64,000 nt of DNA from positions 1,054,001 to 1,118,000 of the forward strand of contig NC_016477.1 in NCBI RefSeq assembly GCF_000226095.1. Reading direction: 5' to 3'. Every line of letters begins with the position of its first letter. Position 1 is the first letter of the stretch. Below the pieces are notes generated by a model that saw only the letters and a list, made by a program, of their open reading frames with translations, had not been told where the DNA came from and made no database searches. Source of the DNA: Thermothelomyces thermophilus ATCC 42464. Lineage: Eukaryota > Ascomycota > Sordariomycetes > Sordariales > Chaetomiaceae. The translations under genes were made by a program, and so were the position numbers. Positions 44,986 to 54,002 of this stretch are shown here, in pieces.

Positions 44986-47900
44986 ATGGCGTCCAATGGC
45001 AGTCAGGAGGCCTTCACGGTCCCCAATGTCCTGGCAGCTATGCTGGCCATGAGGAGCGGGGACACCGAGAAGAAGAAGGCTGCGGTCGAATACCTGGGAC
45101 GATACCAGAAATCAGTCAGTACATACCCTCCCTTTTGGCATTCTGAGAGTGGGAGAAAGAGCGTAACGCTGACGGTGGCGTAGAATGATGCCTGGACAAC
45201 GACGATATCCATCCTGCAAAACTCAACCGAAGCGGAAGCGCAGCTCTTTGCAGCGACGACCCTGAAGGGCAAGGTACATTTGGAAACAAACAACAGCCCA
45301 CCCCCGCCCATTCTCAGGCGAGCAAACACGAACAAGCGCTGATTGGAGGGCAGATCACATATGACCTCGGGACTCAGGTTTCAGAGGCAGACTTGCCGGC
45401 GCTGCGCAGCCAGATCCTGTTGCTGCTCAAGAAGTATGCGCCGGGCCCTAAGCCGGTGCGGGTTCAGCTATGCGTTTGCCTAGCGATCCTGGCCATCCAG
45501 ATGCAGACATGGAAGGACGTGTTGCCCACCGTTGTCTCGACCCTCGGAAACGAAGTCGAGAGCCACGCCTGCATCTTGGACTTCCTGCGCGTACTCCCGG
45601 AAGAGGTCACCGAGGGCCGAAAGATCACCTTGTCTGTACGTGGAACGAAATGCCGCCACCCGCCTTTTACCAGCCCGGCAACCCGTTTGCGCGCGTCGAC
45701 CTAGGATCACTGTCTAACTTTTCGGTCGTGATAGGAAGAAGATCTCGCCCAGAGGACATCAGAGCTGCTGTCCGACAACGCCGAGCAGGTTGTGCAGTTG
45801 CTCGTCAACTATGCGCAGTCTTCCCGTAAGGCTCCCTTCCCTCCTATGGCTTATGATGAATGATTGACGCCGCTGACGTGACTCAGCCGCTGCCGCGACA
45901 AACCCTCAGCTTTTCGACTGCATCAGCTCGTGGCTCCGGGAAGTGCCCGTTAGCGTTATTGTCAACTCGCCCCTTATGAACGCCGTCCTTCACGGCATCA
46001 CTGACGACAAATCCCTGCTGGCTGCGGCCGACTGTCTGGGGATCATCTGCAGAGAAACCAAGGATGTTGACGACAATTTCGACACAATCCAGGCTCTGCT
46101 TCCCAAGGTGCTGGAGCTGAGGCCTCGCATCCAGGCGCTGGTGGACGAGGAGGATATCGAGGGTTTCAAGGCCATCACCAAGGTCTTTGCGGACGCTGGT
46201 GAATCGTGGGTGTTGGTCATCGCCCGCCAGCCTCAACACTTCCGCCCGCTAGTCGAGTGCTTGCTCGAGTGTTGCGCGAGGGACAAGGAGCGGGATGTCA
46301 TTGGTTACACCTTCTCCTTCTGGTACGAGCTGAAGCAGTACCTGACCCTGGACCACTACATGGAGGCCCGAGTGCAGCTCATCGACGTGTATGCCAGACT
46401 TGTCGACATCATGCTCAAGCAGCTGGAGTATCCGTACTCCGACGACCCCAACGAGCTCGACCTCTTCGACGGCGACAGGGAGCAGGAGGAGAAGTTCCGC
46501 GAGTTCCGTCACCACATGGGCGACACGCTCAAAGACAGCTGCGAGGTCATGGGGGTTGCCGCCTGCCTTACCAAGGTACACGACGCCATCAAGTTGTGGC
46601 AAGAGAAGTACGGCAGCCAGGCGACACCAACATCGGTGCCTCACTGGCAGTCGCTAGAGGCACCCCTTTTCGCGATGCGGGCGATGGGACGCATGGTGGA
46701 GTCGCATGATAGCAGTGTTCTGCCTCAGATATTCCCTCTCCTGGTCCAGATCCCCATCAGCAACGAGAAGCTGCGGTTCGCTGCAATCATGGTCTTTGGC
46801 CGTTACACAGAATGGACAGCGGCGCACCCGGAGTTCCTCGAACCCCAGTTCCAGTACATTGTCTCGAGCTTTCAGACAGACTCGCAGGAGATCCTGCGCG
46901 CTGCCGCTCAGGCGTTCATGTACTTCTGCGTCGACTGCAAGCAGCTCCTCAGCTCGCAGGTCGTTCAGCTGCAGGCGTTCTATGACCAGATCCTCGACAA
47001 GCTTCCTGTATCGAGCAAGGAGGAGATCACAGAAGGCGTCGCCTACGTTGTCGGTGCTCAGAAGACTGAAGACGTGTACAAACTCCTCAAGCTGTACTGT
47101 GATCCGCTCGTGCAGCGACTGATGGCCAAGGCCAACGCGGCCACCGAGAACAAGGCCAAGCTTGACCTTGCTGGTAAGTTTTTTCCCCACATCGAGACGA
47201 TGAGCTACTGCTGACCTGGCGAGATCACATCAACCTGCTCACCTTCTTTGTACAACACGTTGTCCCGTACCTGCCCAGCAACGCGGAGAACCCTGCTGTC
47301 AAGTACTGGCAGGAGGTGTTTCCCATCTTGTCGACCATCCTCGACAACTTCATCGACTTTGTCCCCATCTGCGAGCGGGTCTGCCGTTGCTGGCGGTTCA
47401 TGGTTATCTCGTATCGGACAGCCATCACCCCTCTACTCGGGCCCCTTGCCAACAAACTGGCAGAAGGATTTACGCAGTCGAAGCAGGGCTGCTTTCTCTG
47501 GGCGACGAGCGCCATACTACGCGAGTTTTCCGAAGACCGGGAACAAGTGGAAGATGGCATCGCCGAGAACATCTACGTATTCTTTGAGGCGCAGGCGACA
47601 AGCGTGCTCCGCACCATGAGCGACCTGCCGCCCGTCGACCTTCCGGACGTCATCGAGGACTTCTACCGCCTTCTTATCGACGCCCTCCTCTACTACCCCA
47701 CTAAACTCATCCCTTCTCCCTTGTTCACCCCTATCTTCCAGGCCGCCATTTCCGCCCTGGCCCTGGAAAAACAGGAGCCGGTCTCGGCGGCGCTTCATTA
47801 CATCCGCGACCTTCTCACTTACGGCGGGACCAACCCGGCCGGATCTGGGAGCGACCTCGGACCAGCGTCCGAACAACTTCGCCAGATTGTCAAAAATCTC

Positions 47901-48263
47901 CTTCTCGCCCAGGGCGAAGCCCTCGTGAAGCAGACTCTGGCAGGTATGATGATCACGTTCCCTCGAGACTGCTTCGCCGACGGCAGCGGCGTGCTGCTCG
48001 GCATGTTTGAGCTGCTACCCGCCGAGACAACCACTTGGGTCGATCGCACCGTCCGCATGCTGCCCCAGGGCACCATCACCCCCGCCGAAGCCGACCGCCT
48101 GCTCGCCAGGATTAGGGAGAGGTTGCAGGGTGGCGATCCGGCGAACCTGAGGCAGATTCGGGTGCTGCTGCAGGACTTTACGAATACGTACCGCCGGAGG
48201 TATGTGGCGCCGCGCGATGGGCTGGGCCAGTTGGAGGCTGCACGGTTTCATTTTTCGGGTTGA
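44986..48263 (+). CDS. MTR10: Importin-beta family nuclear import receptor MTR10 (transportin-SR type)
   Basis: Six exons, join(44986..45114, 45184..45273, 45354..45635, 45735..45825, 45887..47173, 47224..48263), 972 residues. All introns are gt...ag and 50-99 bp, and frames agree at every join (for example QKS|NDAWTT, LKGK|ITYDLG, DLA|DHINLL). The N-terminus (VPNVLAAMLAMRSGDTEKKKAAVEYLGRYQKSNDAW) is the importin-beta N-terminal HEAT region that binds Ran-GTP. The rest is helical repeats, ending NTYRRRYVAPRDGLGQLE. Yeast Mtr10 imports the mRNA-binding protein Npl3 and takes part in tRNA import; animal TNPO3 imports SR proteins. Length equals that of the yeast protein as I remember it. Confidence 0.92.
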
Positions 48264-48334
48264 GACTTGAGAGAGGAGGAATCTTTGGCTTGGGGCGGAG
48301 GAAGAGGAGGATGACGGGATTCCGAGGTTGCCCC

Positions 48335-48349
48335 GGGGGGGGGGGGGGG
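48335..48349. repeat. Poly-G run (15 bp)
   Basis: Uninterrupted G15 lies 72 bp after the MTR10 stop. Confidence 0.9.
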
Positions 48350-48786
48350 CGGCGCAGGCAGGACCGGGAATGGGATGCCGACCAAGAGGGAACTGATCCC
48401 GTACAACCTAGGAAGGGACGGGTAAGTCCTGATGAACGGAAAAAAATTGTGGAACAAGATGTTGCTGGATGAAGGAGGAGTGGAGGATCATACATTAGAC
48501 GGTGACGGGATGATGACGGCGAGGAATGAATGGTTGGGAGGAATAGGTGCAACTCCTGCGTCCCGGCACTGGGCGCGTCGCTTACGAAGAAACAGTGGAT
48601 GTAGATGGGTTGTGTATGTAGGTAGAATAATAGCCATGGTGGATGGGATAGTGGAATAGCTTGCGATCGTCTGGCATTTGAGGGTAGGGTGGATATCCGA
48701 TAACACGGCGATGAGATGGGAAAGGATAGGACGGGTGACAGTTACTGAGGCACTAAAAATTCATCTTATCTGCGCATTTCAGTTCC

Positions 48787-48788
48787 TT

Positions 48789-48814
<26 letters not shown>
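48787..48814. repeat. Poly-T run (28 bp)
   Basis: Uninterrupted T28 lies in the MTR10-TRM1 intergenic region; such tracts often mark nucleosome-poor promoter DNA. Confidence 0.9.
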
Positions 48815-48819
<5 letters not shown>

Positions 48820-49470
48820 ACCATGAGCTTGTGACGAAACTGGCTGTGGCATCCGATCCTCGTTGTTAATAACTAGATTGCTTGAATGAACCGTGCTCGG
48901 AAGGTGCTCAGAAGAGAAACTCCAATCACGGCACCAAGGCGTCTGCTGTTGGTTACAGCCGCTGACCTCAAGGCCAATAGCATCGAAGCAAAGCTTGGGT
49001 CTCTAGCAAAGCGCCAGGTTCTGAAGATAACATTGACTTTTATTCTTCCATGTGATCTCCCGAAGCGCGCTCCCGAGCGTTGTGAAGTGGGAAAAAGTGA
49101 AGTTCATCTCCGACAACTCGACCCCATAAAAAAAAACTTTTTTTTCGGGGATAAGAGAGGCCGAGTATTCTATTCGACACAAGTGCGTACCACGAAACTA
49201 TGCTTGGTCCTCCATATTCTCCGTCCGTGTCCATACGCTGTACACAGTACATTACGGATTACCACTCTGTAGGCTTCTCGCTCTGTGTTTCGCCCATCTA
49301 CGACCCTGAAGGTCAGAAGCGGGGCCGCTGCTCGCGGACAATGTGGGCCTCACCGCCCGGCAGAATCCGGAAAATATTCCGGGTTCCTTCCAGATTCCGC
49401 AGTTAAGTCGTGGGCAGAGCGCGGCAGCAGCTCGAATTGCGACTGACTCACTCGCGCCTTCTTAGCTCGC

Positions 49471-51672
49471 ATGCGCCCTGGCTCACCGGCGGCTCTCTTT
49501 TGGTGCTGCTTTGCCGGAAACGTGAGAAAACGGGCGGTACCGCGGCTCCGCTACATTCCAATTGCACCCAGTCGCGCAATGTCGGACGCAGTTTACGACC
49601 TCAGCGCTACTCCCGCCGAGGGGCAGCGCATCAAGCATAACAATGTCGTCTACACAACAGTCAAGGAGGGCCTTGCCCACATCCTAATCCCCGAGGACTC
49701 GGCCAAGCCGGGACAGTCGGTACAGGAGGTCTTTTACAATCCGATTCAGCAGTTCAACCGTGACTTGACCGTTCTCGCCATGAAGGCCTACGGAAAGGAG
49801 CGCATAGCGCAGAAGCAGGCCGCCAGCAGAGCCCGGGCCGGCAAGCACGCCGACAAGAAGAGAAAGCGGCGTGGTGAGCAGGCACAGGGCGAGCAGGCAG
49901 AGGGCGAACGCCCGGCCAAGTCTCCGAAGTTGAGTGGAGAAGAGGCGACAGAGTCGACCGAAGACGCGGCGCCGCCAGATGCGGAAATGCAAGACGTGGC
50001 AGCGGAGCGCGCACCAGAGGATGCTGCGGGCGCCGAGCAACAACAGCCTGGCGATGTTGCCGCCGGTGAGACCGAGGCAAACGCGCCGGCCAACAGTGGT
50101 GGCAATGAGGCGAAGAGAGAGCCCAAGATTCCCTTCACCATCCTCGACGCCCTCTCGGCCAGCGGTCTCCGCGCCCTGCGCTATGCCCGGGAAATACCAT
50201 TTGCCACGAGCGTAACCGCCAACGATATTCTCAAGACCGCCGCGGAAGCGATCGAGCGCAATGCCGTCCACAACGGTCTCCGCGACAAGATCAACATATC
50301 GGTAGATGATGCCATGGCACACATGTACAGCATCGTCGTGAAGGAGCTGCGCCGGACCTCCCTGTCCAAAAACAAGCCCGGGCCGAGCGAGAAGTACGAC
50401 ATTATCGACCTCGACCCGTACGGGAGCGCGGCCCCCTTCCTTGACGCCGCCGTCCAGGCGGTTCGTGACGACGGCGGTCTCCTGTGTGTCACCTGCACGG
50501 ATTCGGGAGTGTGGGCGTCCAACGGCTATCCCGAGAAATGCTACTCCCTGTACGGCGGCATTCCCGTGAAAGGCTGGTATTCCCACGAGGTCGGGATCCG
50601 GCTGATCCTGCACGCGATCGAGACGGCGGCCGCCAAATACGGTCTCGCGATGGAGCCACTGCTCTCTCTGTCGGTTGACTTTTACTGCCGAGTCTTTGTC
50701 CGGATCAAGAAAGCCCCGTTTCTGGTCAAGTTTCAGGGGGGCAAGAACATGGTGGTCTACAGCTGCGGCACGGGTTGCGGATCCTGGACGACGCAGCTGC
50801 TCATGAAGAACAAGCCCGCCCCGAACAAGAAGGGCGACGGGATCTTCTACAAGCACGGCTTCACCAGGGCGCCGACGACAGGGACCTGGTGCGAGCACTG
50901 CGGGTCGACCATGCATCTCGCCGGTCCGATGTACGCGGGGCGCATTCACTCGCCCGAGTTCATCAAGACCGTCATTGCCGAGGCGGAAGAGGCGCCTCCC
51001 GAGATTTACGGTACCAAAGAGAGAATCAGGGGCGTGCTGCAGACGGCGCTTGAGGAGTTCCTGCCTTCTCCCGAGGAGATGGAGGCCGAGGCCGACGAGG
51101 GCGGCGACGGCACACAGAACAAGCCCAAGAAGAACCTAGCGGAAGCGAAAGCGGCCGCCATCGACCCATACCCCTTCTACTTCCATCCTGCGCACGTCTC
51201 GGGCATCTTGCACTGTTCTAGCCCTTCCGAACCCGCGCTGAGGGGGGCCCTCATCCGCCTCGGGTATCGTGTTACCCGGAGCCACTGCAAGGCTGGTAGC
51301 ATGAAGACGGATGCTCCGTGGTCCGTCATCTGGCACGTCTTCAGGGAGTGGATCCGGCAAAAAGCACCGGTGAAGGAGGAAAATATCAAACCAGGCAGCG
51401 TCGCCTACCGCCTTCTGCGCCTGGAGAAGAAAGCTGCGGGAGGAGAGGCGGCTCACGAGACCGAGGACGGCAGCCAAGAGAGCAAAACAGCGGAGGCATC
51501 TGAGGCCCCTAACTCTGGTGAGACATCGGCGGAGAAGGGCACGGATGTCACGAAGCAAGAGGTGGTTTTTGACGAGCAACTCGGGCGGTACCAGGACAAG
51601 AAGAAGTACGTCCGGTACCAGATGAATCCGAGGGAGAACTGGGGGCCCATGAACAGAGCCAAGGGGAAATGA
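49471..51672 (+). CDS. TRM1: tRNA (guanine26-N2)-dimethyltransferase TRM1
   Basis: A single exon of 733 residues. It uses S-adenosylmethionine to make N2,N2-dimethylguanosine at position 26 of many cytosolic and mitochondrial tRNAs. SAM-binding motifs include ILDALSASGLRALRYA (about 224-240) and the catalytic-site DLDPYGSAAPF (about 313-324). A CGTGCGSW and WCEHCGSTMHLAGP zinc-type region is near 430-485. A basic KKRKRR (129-134) is a likely nuclear signal, in a disordered acidic insert (about 115-215) that is longer than in yeast. The first 36 residues (from ATG 49471) are basic/hydrophobic with no acidic residues, like a mitochondrial presequence. A second start at 49579 (MSDAVYDLS) would give the nuclear form. 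Yeast TRM1 is known to use two starts in this way. Confidence 0.95.
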   Translation: MRPGSPAALFWCCFAGNVRKRAVPRLRYIPIAPSRAMSDAVYDLSATPAEGQRIKHNNVVYTTVKEGLAHILIPEDSAKPGQSVQEVFYNPIQQFNRDLTVLAMKAYGKERIAQKQAASRARAGKHADKKRKRRGEQAQGEQAEGERPAKSPKLSGEEATESTEDAAPPDAEMQDVAAERAPEDAAGAEQQQPGDVAAGETEANAPANSGGNEAKREPKIPFTILDALSASGLRALRYAREIPFATSVTANDILKTAAEAIERNAVHNGLRDKINISVDDAMAHMYSIVVKELRRTSLSKNKPGPSEKYDIIDLDPYGSAAPFLDAAVQAVRDDGGLLCVTCTDSGVWASNGYPEKCYSLYGGIPVKGWYSHEVGIRLILHAIETAAAKYGLAMEPLLSLSVDFYCRVFVRIKKAPFLVKFQGGKNMVVYSCGTGCGSWTTQLLMKNKPAPNKKGDGIFYKHGFTRAPTTGTWCEHCGSTMHLAGPMYAGRIHSPEFIKTVIAEAEEAPPEIYGTKERIRGVLQTALEEFLPSPEEMEAEADEGGDGTQNKPKKNLAEAKAAAIDPYPFYFHPAHVSGILHCSSPSEPALRGALIRLGYRVTRSHCKAGSMKTDAPWSVIWHVFREWIRQKAPVKEENIKPGSVAYRLLRLEKKAAGGEAAHETEDGSQESKTAEASEAPNSGETSAEKGTDVTKQEVVFDEQLGRYQDKKKYVRYQMNPRENWGPMNRAKGK

Positions 51673-52213
51673 TGCTCTCCCTCATTCATTCAATGTTGAG
51701 TGTTGAGCCAATCTACTCGCAGCAACTCTCCGCCGGCGGTATAACGGCGTTGGGAGTTTTCGCGGGCGGGGGTAGCCAAGATGCATGGACGAGACCCCAA
51801 ACGCTGAAAGAGTAAAAAACGCCGACCGGGGAAGGTCGGTACCTCCGGTGTTCTGCCACCGGCTTTGGGGCCATAGTGTGTCCTTGCGGCGTCCCACTTG
51901 CTTCGGCCCACTCCACGTTAGAGAGCCCCGCGAGCCGTGATAACGCAATTCAAGCTCCCCCGCCCCCTTTCCCGCTTACCGCTTACCCCAGCTCGCATTT
52001 GACTCGACGATGGCTGCAATGATCAACTGCTTACGAAGAATTAGAAATCCTAATATTGTGTGAGCCCATACCTCGGACTTTTCTCATTACTGCGCCCGTG
52101 CTTAGATTCTCGAGAATACATCCCCAGTTTCAACCGCCTTGATACCCCACGCTTTGAAACTTTAAAAAAAAGGTCCCGAGCTCCCAACCACCTAGAACGC
52201 CGAATTCTCTTAA
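51673..52213. promoter_or_regulatory. Intergenic region TRM1 to DAGK-domain gene
   Basis: A 541-bp region; the left part is the TRM1 3' side, the right part the promoter of the next plus-strand gene. No gene or clear motif found. Confidence 0.35.
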
Positions 52214-53881
52214 ATGACAGTCCAGGACACATCCGGAGATTCCAGCGTACAACGCCCAGCAGCCAGTGGTACCCCGGAGAATGACAAGATCCATCCTGCC
52301 ATTTCCACCGAGAGCCAAGATGGCGAGAGTCGCAAGAATGCCCTCGCCGGGATCAAACGGGAGGAAATCATCTTCGTGCTGCCCGGGAAGGGTGATAAAC
52401 AGGGAAGTTACCTGATCTTCTCCCTCTCCGAGGACCCGACTGCAAACGGAGACAAGCCCTTTGTCCTCAACATCGTGCAATGCAAGCAGCACGAACTCGC
52501 CGACGACCTGTCAGGCTTTGTCTTGTCCCAAGACAGCTCTCCGCCAACACACTTGAGCAGCCCGCGTGAGCTCCACGTCGTGGTCTCGACCGGCTCAGGT
52601 CTTCGGCGCGCTGAGACCTTCTACCAGGAGGTTTTGTGCCCGTTGTTGGATGCTGTCGGGCTGCAGCCGAGCGAGTCCGAGGACGCGAGAGGGTATCGGG
52701 TGACGGTGACGAAGAACTCCAGCACCATTCGGGAGTTTGCGAGAGAGCTAGGGGCAGATGCGGGCGCCGGAGGGAAGACGGTCGTCCTCCTCAGCGGCGA
52801 CGGAGGCGTAGTCGATCTCCTGAACGGCCTGGACCACGCGTCCCATCCCCCCCGGACGCCAACCATCGCACTGCTTCCCCTGGGAACAGGCAACGCCCTC
52901 TTCCACTCCCTCCACAAGCCACACTATTCCACCGGCGCGGAGAACCCCGGCGGCCCGTCCCCGCTTGTCGTCGGCCTGCGCACCCTTTTCAAGACCACCA
53001 CCACCGCAGCACCGCTCCCTACCTTCAAAGCGTCCTTCTCCCCGGGGGCAACGCTGATCTCCGGCCCTGACTTTGAGGAGGCCGCCACCGCCGCCGAGAA
53101 CCCTCCCGCTGCTTCGAACACCGGGAACGATGGCGACGGAGAGCAGCAGCAGCACCACCACCACCACCACCACCACCGCCACCACCACCCCGCCGTCACC
53201 CACCTGGTCGGCGCCATCGTCGCCTCCTACGGCTTCCACGCCAGCCTCGTCTGGGAGAGCGACACACCCGCCTACCGCGTGCACGGCGACAAGCGGTTCG
53301 GCATGGCGGCGGGCGAGCTGCTCAAGGTGGGGCACGCCTACGACGCCCGGGTGGAAGTTCGTCGGCGGCGGCGGCGGCAGCAGCAGCAGCAGCAGCAACG
53401 CGATGCTGTGCACGGCGGCGGCGGCGACGGCGGCGAGGATGATGGGTTCTCGGTTCTCGTCGTCCCTCGCGGCGAAGACGGCGGTGATGGTGGTGGTCGT
53501 CGTGGTGGTGGTCGTGGTCGTGGCAAGTTCAACTACGTCCTCGCCACGCTCGTGTCGAACCTCGAAAAGACGTTCACCATCTCGCCGGCCGGGCGGCCGC
53601 TCGACGGGCGGCTGCGGCTGGTGTACTTTGGGGACGTGGGCGGGGACAAGACGATGCAGATCATGATGGCGGCGTACCGCGACGGGGCGCACGTGGCCAT
53701 GCCCGAGGTCGGGTACGAGGAGGTGGAGGAGGTCCGGGTGACGGTCGACGAGGACGACCCGAGGTGGCGCAAGGTTTGTATCGACGGGAGCATCGTGGAG
53801 CTGGAAAAAGGTGGGTGGATGAGGGTCGAGAGGGAAGAAGGGACAAGGTTGAAAGTATTGGTTGATGCCGGAACCGACTGA
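52214..53881 (+). CDS. Diacylglycerol-kinase catalytic domain protein (lipid-kinase-like)
   Basis: A single exon of 555 residues. The N-terminus (about 1-110) has EEIIFVLPG and YLIFSLSEDP strands. The DAGKc fold follows: LHVVVSTGSGLRRAETFYQEVLCPLL (about 120-147), the nucleotide-binding VVLLSGDGGVVDLLNGL (about 189-206) and TIALLPLGTGNALFHSLH (about 217-234). Downstream strands include NYVLATLVSNLEKTF and RLRLVYFGDVGGDKTMQIMM. The family covers diacylglycerol and sphingoid-base kinases, and substrate cannot be assigned here. The glycine-rich loop reads SGDGG rather than the commoner GGDGT. Simple-sequence inserts, rare in the fold, include His (about 314-326), Gln (about 388-395) and Gly/Arg runs. 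It is convergent with the ABCF gene, 121 bp away. Confidence 0.82.
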   Translation: MTVQDTSGDSSVQRPAASGTPENDKIHPAISTESQDGESRKNALAGIKREEIIFVLPGKGDKQGSYLIFSLSEDPTANGDKPFVLNIVQCKQHELADDLSGFVLSQDSSPPTHLSSPRELHVVVSTGSGLRRAETFYQEVLCPLLDAVGLQPSESEDARGYRVTVTKNSSTIREFARELGADAGAGGKTVVLLSGDGGVVDLLNGLDHASHPPRTPTIALLPLGTGNALFHSLHKPHYSTGAENPGGPSPLVVGLRTLFKTTTTAAPLPTFKASFSPGATLISGPDFEEAATAAENPPAASNTGNDGDGEQQQHHHHHHHHRHHHPAVTHLVGAIVASYGFHASLVWESDTPAYRVHGDKRFGMAAGELLKVGHAYDARVEVRRRRRRQQQQQQQRDAVHGGGGDGGEDDGFSVLVVPRGEDGGDGGGRRGGGRGRGKFNYVLATLVSNLEKTFTISPAGRPLDGRLRLVYFGDVGGDKTMQIMMAAYRDGAHVAMPEVGYEEVEEVRVTVDEDDPRWRKVCIDGSIVELEKGGWMRVEREEGTRLKVLVDAGTD

Positions 53882-54002
53882 GTGACTGTACGTACTTTGT
53901 TTGTATGTACTACTAGTACTATATACATACCACAGACGTACACATCCAGGGTCCTTCCTACGTCAATCTTGAGGCTCCCTCCCCCTCAACCGAGATCGAA
54001 AC

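Larger units (their letters stand above)
48264..49470. other. Intergenic region MTR10-TRM1 with homopolymer runs and a small hairpin
   Basis: A 1.2-kb region holds the MTR10 3' side and the TRM1 promoter. It contains a G15 run (48335-48349), a T28 run (48787-48814) and an inverted repeat CCCC-AT-A9-C-T8-C-GGGG (49122-49150). No gene is supported. Confidence 0.5.

Noticed and set aside
49684-50949. 421-codon minus-strand open frame
   Set aside because: Antisense to TRM1, which has clear motifs on the plus strand.
52748-53692. 314-codon minus-strand open frame with Thr/Val runs
   Set aside because: Complement of the repeat-rich DAGK-domain gene; runs come from CAC/GGT repeats.
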